The notes under the pieces were generated by a model that saw only the letters and a program-made list of their open reading frames with translations, searched no databases and was not told the DNA's origin. DNA of 11,727 nt from Campylobacteraceae bacterium (GTDB taxonomy: Bacteria > Campylobacterota > Campylobacteria > Campylobacterales > Sulfurovaceae), in the NCBI GenBank assembly GCA_027022775.1, contig JALVXO010000110.1, forward strand, positions 1-11,727, given 5' to 3'. Below, piece after piece: positions 6,080-11,727 of this stretch. Every line of letters begins with the position of its first letter. Within the stretch, counting starts at the first letter, position 1. The position numbers and the translations under genes were made by a program.

Positions 6080-6771
6080 TACTGAAGGCTCCATCTGAAA
6101 ATATTAAATTTTTTTTCCCAAGGTTTCGTGCCATATATGGAACAATTCGATTCACAAGATTCCTGAATTTTTTTATTTAAATAATCTACTATTTTATTTT
6201 TTATTATGCTGTTTTTTGGAATATCTGTTCTGCTTGCATATCCAATTGCGCCCACAAAAATATCACATAATTGTGTTAATTGAGATTCATGGGAATGTAT
6301 TATTGTAAAATCAATTTTCTTATATCCTTCATTCATAAGAATAGTTTTAAGTTTTTTTACTCTTACCCCGCCAATTGTATCTTTGTAATCAAAATAGATT
6401 TTATAACTATTTTCACTATCTAACAAATTTCTCAAAGTATAATAATAAACCACATAATAAAATTCGTTATGGTCTCTTCCATATTTTTCATGATTTGCAC
6501 TATTCTTTTTTACTACTAAAGTGGCTCTAAATTGCATAAAATTGTTATTGAAAAAATAATCTATTAATTCTTTATAAAAATTCCATTGCTTATTTAAAAG
6601 TTTTGTCCATTTTAATTCTATATAATAATTGTATTTATGTCGAAGATATTTAATATATTTTTTTGCTTGAATTACTTTATCTTCTTTAATTTTTATAGCT
6701 CCATTAACCATTAAATCTGAACTGTCATAAAGCATATAATTGCTTTCATCACAAAAAATTTTATAACTCAT
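6079..6771 (-). CDS. DUF3800 family protein (RNase H-like fold)
   Basis: A 230-residue DUF3800 protein. The family signature is visible: a first beta strand ending YKIFCDES (res. 3-10, acidic D8 and E9), ELKWTK (52-57), YFDYKDT (126-132, D128), and the C-terminal SQLTQLCDIFVGAIGY (163-178, D170), which corresponds to the family's LQ-AD-A-G helix. These acidic positions fit a metal-binding RNase H-like site. The family's activity is, as far as I know, not established; members occur in mobile and defence regions and next to candidate structured RNAs. The ATG at 6771 has GGAGGAG with 5-nt spacing, one of the strongest ribosome sites here. It is visibly AT-richer than hsdR and hsdM. It is translationally coupled to the 180-residue gene and sits between hsdR and hsdS, flanked by candidate structured RNAs. 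Confidence 0.8.
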   Translation of the reverse strand: MSYKIFCDESNYMLYDSSDLMVNGAIKIKEDKVIQAKKYIKYLRHKYNYYIELKWTKLLNKQWNFYKELIDYFFNNNFMQFRATLVVKKNSANHEKYGRDHNEFYYVVYYYTLRNLLDSENSYKIYFDYKDTIGGVRVKKLKTILMNEGYKKIDFTIIHSHESQLTQLCDIFVGAIGYASRTDIPKNSIIKNKIVDYLNKKIQESCESNCSIYGTKPWEKKFNIFRWSLQ

Positions 6772-6783
6772 AAATTCTCCTCC

Positions 6784-6811
6784 TATAACAAATTATAATT
6801 TTTTTGTTATA
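6784..6811. promoter_or_regulatory. Operator-like inverted repeat over divergent promoters
   Basis: TATAACAAA (6784-6792) and TTTGTTATA (6803-6811) are perfect 9-bp inverted arms with a 10-bp AT-rich centre. The site starts one base upstream of the DUF3800 ribosome binding site and overlaps both predicted -10 boxes. The same word TATAACAAA occurs in the 10-bp array before hsdS (5412-5420). A protein bound here could control DUF3800 and the divergent RNA together. Confidence 0.5.
6792..6797 (-). promoter_or_regulatory. Candidate DUF3800 promoter (-10)
   Basis: Minus-strand TATAAT inside the inverted repeat. Transcription would start near 6785, leaving a leader of about 14 nt that contains the GGAGGAG ribosome site. 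Confidence 0.45.
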
Positions 6812-6813
6812 AT
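6805..6813 (+). promoter_or_regulatory. Plus-strand extended -10 before structured segment 2
   Basis: TGTTATAAT, identical to the copy at 5456-5464, preceded by a run of T. The predicted start is near 6820, at the change from AT-rich to G+C-richer sequence. Confidence 0.5.
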
Positions 6814-6819
6814 ATTACT

Positions 6820-6880
6820 TAAAGGTTCCTATCTGCTGATAAGACTCCAAGGGAGGCTTCTTCGGATAGGCAGACAGGTC
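6820..6880 (+). ncRNA. Candidate structured RNA 2 beside DUF3800
   Basis: Non-coding stretch between hsdR and DUF3800. CCTATC (6828-6833) pairs with GATAGG (6865-6870). Nested inside is AAG-A-CTCC (6841-6848) with GGAG-G-CTT (6852-6859) around a 3-nt loop. CTGC (6833-6836) can pair with GCAG (6870-6873); that crosses the outer stem, so a pseudoknot or an alternative fold is possible. There is no T-run after the stem on either strand, so it does not look like an hsdR terminator. The strand is chosen from the upstream extended -10; a minus-strand element after hsdR is the alternative. The 3' end is not visible. Confidence 0.4.
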
Positions 6881-9863
6881 ACAAATACACCTCCAACCCA
6901 GAAATCTCCCGTCCTTTTACCATTTTTTTTAAAAGCGGGATTAAATCTTTCATTAACTCTTGCTCTTTGTTTTTTCTCTCTTTCCAGCCAAACCCAAGCG
7001 GTGCAAGCAGGTCGGTCAATTCCTGGGCATCGAAAATGCGCCGTTTAACTATACGGTTTATAAAATCTTCTAAAATTTTTATATCGATATTATGGCTTTT
7101 TGCAACCGCTTCCAATCTTTTTTGGTTTTGGCGTTTTTTAAACTTTTCGTAACCTTTTTTAATCTCTTCTTCACTTAATCCTTTGCCTGCTTCCAATGTA
7201 TCGATATAAGCAATAATATCCTCTTGGTCTTCTTCTAAAGCATAAGATTTTAAAAGCGCCACAAGCTGCTTTTTGGTCATTTTCTGTTTTTTAGGCTCTT
7301 GCGATGAGTATTTAGCAAGCAGACGCATAATATAATCGTAATCAATCATTGCCGATGCAAAAAGCACAAATTCAAAATCGAGCGCTTCTACAACCGGCGA
7401 AATATCTTCGCCGCTTTGCTGCTTTTGCTTTAACTCTCTTGCAGTTTCCAGATAAGACGCCCTAAATGCCCTCAATTCATTTATTGGAATTATCTCTTCG
7501 ATTTTATCTTTTTGCTCCTGCGATAAATCGGTATATTGCTCAAGCCGTGTATGCAATCTCTGAATCTCTTTAAAAGCTTTTATAAATGCCGCTTTTGCCT
7601 CATCACCTTTTAAATTTGCCACCTCTTCAGGTTCACACTCAACGCCGTAACTCTCCATTACAGTCTCTAATCGCTCTTTTGCAGCTTCCAGTTTCTCTAT
7701 GGTTTCATCTGCACTCTCTACAAGCCAAATCTTTTTGGACTCTTTTTTATCTTTATCGCTAAAGAGTGTTATCGCTTCATCCACTGCATCGTGCTGGGAA
7801 CGAAAATCCAAAATATTACCGTATGGCTTTGTATCGTTAAGCACCCGGTTTGTGCGCGAAAAGGCTTGAATAAGCCCGTGGTATTTAAGATTTTTATCTA
7901 CATAAAGTGTGTTTAAATATTTGCTGTCAAAGCCTGTAAGCAGCATATCTACAACTATGGTTATATCAATCTTTTTAGAGTACGGCAAATCGGTGTCGGG
8001 ATATTTGTGGTCTTTAATGCGTTTTTGCACATCCTGATAATAAGCATCAAACTGCGCAATAGAGAAATTGGTATTGTAGCGTCTGTTGTAATCATCAATA
8101 ATTTCTGCCAGCGCCTCTTTTTTACGGTTAGGCTCTTTTTGGTTATCGTATTGCTCTTGCGGCAAATCCTCTTGCAGCTGCGCTATATCCCTGTTGCCCT
8201 CTGCCGGCGGAGAGAATACACAAGCAATATTTAAAGGCACAAACTCTTCTTCTTCAGCCGCTCTCTGCTCCTGCACAGTTTTAAATAGCTTAAAATACTC
8301 TATCGCATCATCTATCGAAGCGGTTGCCAAAATAGCATTAAATCTTCTTTGAGCCGTTGCACTGCCATGCTTATTCAAAATTGTCTCTACGACCGCTTTT
8401 TTAGAGATAAAATCCCCTGCCTTTGCTGCCGCACCGCCCTCTGGCTGATAGTAATCGATATGGAATTTTAAAACATTTTTATCGTTAATTGCATCACCGA
8501 TTGTGTAAGTGTGCAGACGGTTTTGAAAAATATCTTCGGTTGTCATCAGAGTAGCTTCCTGCCCGTCTATTTTGCGCACAGTTGCATTTTTTGGAAAAAT
8601 TGGCGTGCCGGTAAAGCCAAACAGCTGCGCTTTAGGAAAGAAATCTTTAATCGCTTTATGGTTTTGCCCAAACTGCGAGCGGTGGCACTCATCAAATATA
8701 AAAACCATCCGTTTATTTTGCAGCGGTTTTAACTTCTCTTTATACCCTTTCGGATTTTTCTCATCAAGTGCTAGTCCCAGCTTTTGAATTGTAGTTACAA
8801 TAACTTTGTCGCTTTTATCATCGCTTAAAAGCCGCTCTACAAGGGTATGTGTATTTGTATTCTCTTCTACGCAACCCTCTTGAAATCGGTTAAACTCTTC
8901 GCGCGTCTGGCGGTCTAAATCTTTTCTGTCAACCACAAAAAGGCATTTGTGAATATTTGGGTTCTCTTTAAGCAGTGTCGAAGCTTTAAAAGAGGTAAGC
9001 GTTTTGCCGCTTCCTGTTGTGTGCCAAATATATCCGTTTCCGCGGTTCTCTTCGATGCTTTGAATAATAGATTCAACGGCATAAATTTGATATGGACGCA
9101 TCATAAGTATCTTTTGCTCACTCTCTACAAGCACCATATATCGGCTAATTGTCTCAGCAAGCGTGCATTTTCGTAAAAAAGTTTCGCAAAAATGCGAAAG
9201 TTCGGTAATTTTGCGGTTTTTTCTATCGGCATAAGTGTAAATCGGCAAAAACTGCTCATCGGCATTAAATTTAAAATGCTCATTGCGGTTATTTGCAAAA
9301 TACCAGGTTGTTGTGCCGTTAGAAACAATAAATATCTGCATAAAAGCAAGCAGCGTATTTGTATAACCGTTGCCGGGGTCGCTTTTGTAATCGATAATTT
9401 GCGCTATCGCTTTGCGGGGGCTGGTTTGCAGGGTTTTAAGCTCTATTTGCACAAGCGGCAAACCGTTAATAAGCAAAATAACATCGTAACGCTGAAAACT
9501 GTTTTTAGTATTTATGCGGAGTTGGTTAATAACTTCAAAACTGTTTTTGCACCAGTTTTTGGTATTAACAAGTGTATAATCAAGAGGAGTGCCGTCATCG
9601 TGTTCAAAAGTGTTTTTACTGCGCAAAATTTTAGAACTTTTAAATATATCTGGAGTTACTATCTGCTCTAAAAGGCGCGAAAATTCACTGTCGCTTAATT
9701 TAACCCTGTTTAACTCTTCAAACTTTTGGCGGAAATTTGCCTCTAAACTTTGTCTGTCTTTAATATCCGGGCGGTATGTGTAACCTAGCGCTTTTAATTT
9801 CTCTTGTACTAAAGAGTTTTCAATATCGCTCTCTTTTACATATTTGCCAAATTCACCATACAT
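6879..9863 (-). CDS. hsdR: Type I restriction enzyme motor and nuclease subunit HsdR
   Basis: Cleaves unmodified DNA far from the HsdS target after ATP-driven translocation, in complex with HsdM and HsdS. At 994 residues it is full length. The N-terminal PD-(D/E)xK nuclease shows D127 (RYDVILLING) and the E141-x-K143 pair (VQIELKT). The SF2 translocase follows: Walker A TGSGKT (283-288), VVDRKDLDRQT (310-320), Walker B DECH (391-394), FTGTP (417-421) and motif VI GLIQAFSRTNRVL. A helical C-terminal region, about 720-994, should contact HsdM/HsdS. The ATG at 9863 has GGAG five bases upstream, inside the 3' arm of a hairpin. hsdR is separated from hsdS by the DUF3800 cassette, and extended -10 motifs suggest it is transcribed independently. 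All key motifs are intact, so the system is probably active. Confidence 0.97.
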   Translation of the reverse strand: MYGEFGKYVKESDIENSLVQEKLKALGYTYRPDIKDRQSLEANFRQKFEELNRVKLSDSEFSRLLEQIVTPDIFKSSKILRSKNTFEHDDGTPLDYTLVNTKNWCKNSFEVINQLRINTKNSFQRYDVILLINGLPLVQIELKTLQTSPRKAIAQIIDYKSDPGNGYTNTLLAFMQIFIVSNGTTTWYFANNRNEHFKFNADEQFLPIYTYADRKNRKITELSHFCETFLRKCTLAETISRYMVLVESEQKILMMRPYQIYAVESIIQSIEENRGNGYIWHTTGSGKTLTSFKASTLLKENPNIHKCLFVVDRKDLDRQTREEFNRFQEGCVEENTNTHTLVERLLSDDKSDKVIVTTIQKLGLALDEKNPKGYKEKLKPLQNKRMVFIFDECHRSQFGQNHKAIKDFFPKAQLFGFTGTPIFPKNATVRKIDGQEATLMTTEDIFQNRLHTYTIGDAINDKNVLKFHIDYYQPEGGAAAKAGDFISKKAVVETILNKHGSATAQRRFNAILATASIDDAIEYFKLFKTVQEQRAAEEEEFVPLNIACVFSPPAEGNRDIAQLQEDLPQEQYDNQKEPNRKKEALAEIIDDYNRRYNTNFSIAQFDAYYQDVQKRIKDHKYPDTDLPYSKKIDITIVVDMLLTGFDSKYLNTLYVDKNLKYHGLIQAFSRTNRVLNDTKPYGNILDFRSQHDAVDEAITLFSDKDKKESKKIWLVESADETIEKLEAAKERLETVMESYGVECEPEEVANLKGDEAKAAFIKAFKEIQRLHTRLEQYTDLSQEQKDKIEEIIPINELRAFRASYLETARELKQKQQSGEDISPVVEALDFEFVLFASAMIDYDYIMRLLAKYSSQEPKKQKMTKKQLVALLKSYALEEDQEDIIAYIDTLEAGKGLSEEEIKKGYEKFKKRQNQKRLEAVAKSHNIDIKILEDFINRIVKRRIFDAQELTDLLAPLGFGWKERKNKEQELMKDLIPLLKKMVKGREISGLEVYL

Positions 9864-9910
9864 AAAAACTCCGCATAATTACTTACCAATATTTTAACAC
9901 ACAGCGGAGT
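9864..9910 (-). terminator. radC terminator-like hairpin that also covers the hsdR ribosome site
   Basis: On the minus strand ACTCCGC (9910-9904) pairs with GCGGAGT (9874-9868), followed by TTTT directly before the hsdR ATG. The loop is 29 nt, long for an intrinsic terminator. The 3' arm contains the hsdR GGAG, so the fold would also mask that site in transcripts coming through from radC. Confidence 0.5.
9891..9899 (-). promoter_or_regulatory. Probable hsdR promoter (extended -10)
   Basis: Minus-strand TGTTAAAAT lies in the loop between the two hairpin arms. Transcription would start near 9884, after the 5' arm, so a transcript from this promoter could not form the hairpin and its ribosome site would be free. 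Confidence 0.5.
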
Positions 9911-9914
9911 GTTT

Positions 9915-10577
9915 TTACATTAATCCCATATCATTTAAACTCAAATAACCGCTCTTTGTCAGGATTACATGATCAAGCAGTTCTATTCCTAATATTTTGC
10001 CGCTCTCTTTTAGCCTTTTGGTTATATCTATGTCGGCTTGGCTGGGGTTTAAAGTGTTGCTTGGGTGGTTGTGGGCTGCTATAACTGCGGCACAGCGGTT
10101 CTCTACTGCAGGGGCAAAAACTTCGCGGGGATGAACAAGACTCTGGTTTAAAATTCCAATTGTTATAATCTTTTTAAAACAGATATGGCTCGCGCCGTCA
10201 AGATATATTGCTAAAAAATACTCCTGCTTTTTAGAGCAATACTCACGCAACTCATCATATACATCCTGCGGGGTTAAAATTTTTCTGTTTTGCTTAATCA
10301 GGTAGCGCTTGGCAAGCTCAATTGCTGCCACAATCTGCGAAGCTTTTGCCGTTCCCAGCCCGTGAACCTCTAAAAGCTTTTCTAAGTTTAAATTCGCAAA
10401 ATCTTTTTTAAAAATTTTAACTATCTCTTTAGAGAGTTTTAAAACATCTTTCCCTTTAACCCCGCTCCCTAAAAGCAGCGCCGTAAGCTCATAATCTTTA
10501 AGAGCCTTAACACCCCTTTTTAACAGCTTTTCCCTCGGTTTATCGATACTCTCCAAATCACTTATACCCTTTGCCAT
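9915..10577 (-). CDS. radC: RadC family JAB/MPN-domain protein
   Basis: A 220-residue member of the RadC (UPF0758) family. The N-terminal helix-hairpin-helix-like region (about 1-95; LTALLLGSG, 31-39; VHGLGTAKASQI, 71-82) is typical. The C-terminal JAB/MPN metalloprotease-like domain carries H169-x-H171, S179 and D182 (AHNHPSNTLNPSQAD) and E152 as the likely fourth residue. The family was once thought to act in DNA repair; its role is unresolved and members are common near mobile and defence genes. The start is the normal RadC start (MAKGISDLESIDKPREKLL). There is no ribosome site before it; an extended -10 (TGCTACAAT) ends 5 nt upstream, so the mRNA may be leaderless. It is followed by a terminator-like hairpin before hsdR. 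Confidence 0.95.
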   Translation of the reverse strand: MAKGISDLESIDKPREKLLKRGVKALKDYELTALLLGSGVKGKDVLKLSKEIVKIFKKDFANLNLEKLLEVHGLGTAKASQIVAAIELAKRYLIKQNRKILTPQDVYDELREYCSKKQEYFLAIYLDGASHICFKKIITIGILNQSLVHPREVFAPAVENRCAAVIAAHNHPSNTLNPSQADIDITKRLKESGKILGIELLDHVILTKSGYLSLNDMGLM

Positions 10578-10582
10578 ACAGT

Positions 10583-10591
10583 ATTGTAGCA
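10583..10591 (-). promoter_or_regulatory. radC extended -10 immediately before the start codon
   Basis: Minus-strand TGCTACAAT ends 5 nt before the radC ATG. With the usual 6-8 nt to the start point, transcription would begin at or next to the ATG. Confidence 0.45.
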
Positions 10592-10658
10592 GAATATAAA
10601 AAACGGCAGGAAAAATATTTCTTTTTATAAAACAATACCGCTAATTTTGTCTATTAAA

Positions 10659-11306
10659 TTATTTAAACCCTTTTGAGGAAACTTTATATCCTGTCCAATT
10701 TCCATTCCACGATTTGCCGCCAAATCCATACCGCCATTTTCCTTTAAAAGATTTTCCATCTTTAGAAAAAACAAATCTGCATTCACCGGCATCTTTTGGA
10801 GGTGCATAACTTGGTGCTTCACTCCACTTGCAATACAGCACTCTGCCTTTTAATTTTCCTGTAAGCTCTCCTTTGTCATGGGTATAACTTCCGCTTACTC
10901 CGCCGTTTTTATTTACTCTTAAAACTAAATTTCCAAAAGAAGTATTCCATTTTCCAGCTATTGAAAAACCGCTTGCAAATTCATCAAGTTCACTGCTGTT
11001 GCTATAATTCTGATTAAAATTAACCCCTTTTAATTCCCAGCCGTGCCATCCCCATGGATATTTACTATCTTTATACTGCAATTTGCCAAAAGGGGTTATT
11101 AACCAATTTTTTGGGCAAATCTCTTTGCCTTTATAATAAAGGTGACTTACATAACCTTGGCTTCTTGTTCCTTTTGCAGTAATCCAAATTTTTAATGTCC
11201 AGCCATTTTTACTCAAAACTTTGTCCGGTTTTCTGTGTATTTGTTTAGGCGGACAACCGCCATATAAAACCCCTATTGCAATTATGCAAAACATAACTCT
11301 TTTCAT
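10659..11306 (-). CDS. Uncharacterised secreted or lipid-anchored protein, 215 residues
   Basis: I do not recognise a family. The ATG at 11306 is chosen over the in-frame ATG at 11333 because GGAGG lies 5 nt before it and the protein then starts with a signal peptide: MKRVM, a hydrophobic stretch (FCIIAIGVLYGG) and Cys18. YGGC is a poor lipobox, so anchoring by lipid is uncertain; export is likely. The mature part is rich in Trp, Gly and Lys. Residues 32-115 hold WTLKIWITAKG and a WGWHGWEL segment. The C-terminal half (about 120-210) has repeated G-x-x-x-G-x-W elements (GSYTHDKGELTGKLKGRVL; GKSFKGKWRYG; WNGNWTGYK), suggesting a beta-sheet domain that binds a ligand or the cell envelope. It appears to be a single-gene unit between argH and radC. 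Confidence 0.8.
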   Translation of the reverse strand: MKRVMFCIIAIGVLYGGCPPKQIHRKPDKVLSKNGWTLKIWITAKGTRSQGYVSHLYYKGKEICPKNWLITPFGKLQYKDSKYPWGWHGWELKGVNFNQNYSNSSELDEFASGFSIAGKWNTSFGNLVLRVNKNGGVSGSYTHDKGELTGKLKGRVLYCKWSEAPSYAPPKDAGECRFVFSKDGKSFKGKWRYGFGGKSWNGNWTGYKVSSKGFK

Positions 11307-11341
11307 TTTATCCTCCTCTAATATAAAAACCAAACCTATTA

Positions 11342-11347
11342 TTTATA
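11342..11347 (-). promoter_or_regulatory. Possible promoter of the secreted-protein gene
   Basis: Minus-strand TATAAA in an AT-rich region, about 36 bp before the chosen start, would give a leader of about 29 nt with the GGAGG site. Other -10-like words nearby make this tentative. Confidence 0.3.
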
Positions 11348-11378
11348 ATTTAAACTTAAAAATCAATAAATTTTAGAT

Positions 11379-11503
11379 TATAATAATAAACATGATAGAA
11401 TTCATAGTTTAACAAGATTTAACCCAAATTTTGCATTAGAAGGTGCATCAGATGCGTTGGTGCTTGGTAACAGGGTATTAAAGGAACCTGTTTTTATGTT
11501 TTT
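11379..11503 (+). ncRNA. Possible small plus-strand transcription unit
   Basis: TATAAT (11379-11384) could start transcription near 11391. AACAGG (11469-11474) and CCTGTT (11487-11492) form a 6-bp stem with a 12-nt loop, followed by T-rich sequence to 11503, a plausible plus-strand terminator. The unit of about 105 nt is divergent from the secreted-protein gene and convergent with argH. It matches no RNA I recognise. One plus frame stays open across it without a start codon (FNPNFALEGASDALVLG...), so a decayed gene fragment is the alternative. Confidence 0.3.
11469..11503 (+). terminator. Candidate plus-strand intrinsic terminator
   Basis: AACAGG/CCTGTT stem followed by TTTTT, ATG and another TTTTT. 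There is no matching T-run on the minus strand, so it would not stop argH transcription. Confidence 0.45.
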
Positions 11504-11521
11504 GGCTTTTAGTTATAAGCT

Positions 11522-11727
11522 TTATACACTATTGGATTTTAGCCACTCTTCAAAAAACTCTATCTGCTCTTGCACTCTATTGGTTGCGGTTCCGCCTAAT
11601 GAGTTTCTGGCATTCATTGAGTTTTGGATATTTAGAACTTCTGTTACATCTTTGGCAAAGCGCTCATCTATTTGGCTTAACTCTTCGTAACTTAATTCGC
11701 TTATATCTTTGCCAAGCTCTTCGGCTC
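11522..11727 (-). CDS. argH: Argininosuccinate lyase, carboxyl-terminal part (runs off the right edge)
   Basis: Last step of arginine synthesis: splits argininosuccinate into arginine and fumarate in the cytoplasm. Only the last 67 codons are visible. They read AEELGKDISELSYEELSQID, then ERFAKDVTEVLNIQNSMNAR, then NSLGGTATNRVQEQIEFFEE, ending in WLKSNSV before a TAA at 11522-11524. The block SMNARNSLGGTATNRV is characteristic of the ArgH carboxyl end. The active site lies outside the window. There is no overlap with the next gene. Confidence 0.9.
   Translation of the reverse strand, partial: AEELGKDISELSYEELSQIDERFAKDVTEVLNIQNSMNARNSLGGTATNRVQEQIEFFEEWLKSNSV

Noticed and set aside
6923..6930. 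A8 tracts (coding strand) in hsdR (6923-6930), DUF3800 (6109-6116) and hsdS (4912-4919) as phase-variation sites
   Set aside because: Eight A is common in AT-rich genes, and all three frames are intact. Campylobacterota phase variation usually uses longer tracts, often G/C. Not enough to claim.
6908..6942. CCCG/CGGG stem with T-run in the hsdR 3' end as terminator for candidate RNA 2
   Set aside because: The T-run is in the loop rather than after the stem, and the region is hsdR coding sequence.
9192..9671. 159-codon plus-strand frame antisense to hsdR
   Set aside because: hsdR is clearly coding here, and the antisense frame has no ribosome site and an unnatural composition.
10625..10822. 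65-codon minus frame overlapping the 3' end of the secreted-protein gene
   Set aside because: Out of frame with the supported gene, with no ribosome binding site; a shadow.
11457..11690. 77-codon plus-strand frame over the argH end
   Set aside because: It is largely antisense to the conserved argH carboxyl end and has no ribosome site. Only the open part before argH is mentioned as a possible remnant.
1..11727. tRNA or rRNA genes
   Set aside because: No cloverleaf with a TTCGA-type arm and no rRNA-like stretch was found by eye on either strand.

Overview
All full-length protein genes in this window read on the minus strand. The two partial genes at the edges, the amino-terminal third of alaS on the left and the carboxyl end of argH on the right, are housekeeping genes. 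The AlaRS sequence (for example TNAGM, the CIRAGGKHNDLDNVGYTARHH region, and GLERV) looks like that of Campylobacterota (Epsilonproteobacteria). The low G+C, the weak -35 regions and the extended -10 promoters (TGnTATAAT-like) fit that group. I cannot name the genus from the sequence alone.

Between these genes lies a type I restriction-modification locus that has been expanded into a small defence island. In transcription order (right to left) it runs hsdR, then a DUF3800 gene and a small possible RNase gene, then hsdS, then a fused MNT nucleotidyltransferase-HEPN gene, then hsdM. So accessory genes sit in both gaps of the restriction locus: between hsdR and hsdS, and between hsdS and hsdM. 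This is the layout I remember for the rlo/mlo genes in Campylobacter hsd loci. Start and stop codons overlap at hsdS/MNT-HEPN (TGATG), MNT-HEPN/hsdM (TAATG) and DUF3800/small ORF (TAATG), so translation is probably coupled.

The most unusual part is 5366-6878. The DUF3800 and small-ORF pair is visibly AT-richer than hsdR and hsdM. On each side it is flanked by a short intergenic segment with RNA-like secondary structure and better G+C than its surroundings. Each segment starts just after the same 12-bp word, TGTTATAATATT, which contains a perfect extended -10. Each lies divergent from a minus-strand promoter (hsdS or DUF3800). One of them can form a textbook H-type pseudoknot. DUF3800 genes are known to occur beside candidate structured RNAs, so I propose an RNA-protein module: DUF3800 (RNase H-like fold) plus a possible BECR/RelE-type nuclease plus one or two pseudoknotted RNAs. 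The role of the RNA is inference.

The second notable item is the MNT-HEPN fusion. It holds the nucleotidyltransferase catalytic motif and the HEPN RX4HXY RNase motif, including the tyrosine that is AMPylated in two-gene systems, in one polypeptide between hsdS and hsdM.

Right of the locus are radC and an uncharacterised secreted or lipid-anchored protein gene. A possible small plus-strand transcription unit lies between that gene and argH. Left of the locus, the 783-bp gap between hsdM and alaS is a mosaic: a 23-codon ORF with a perfect ribosome binding site, four short arrays with a 7-bp period, an inverted repeat and several mini-hairpins.
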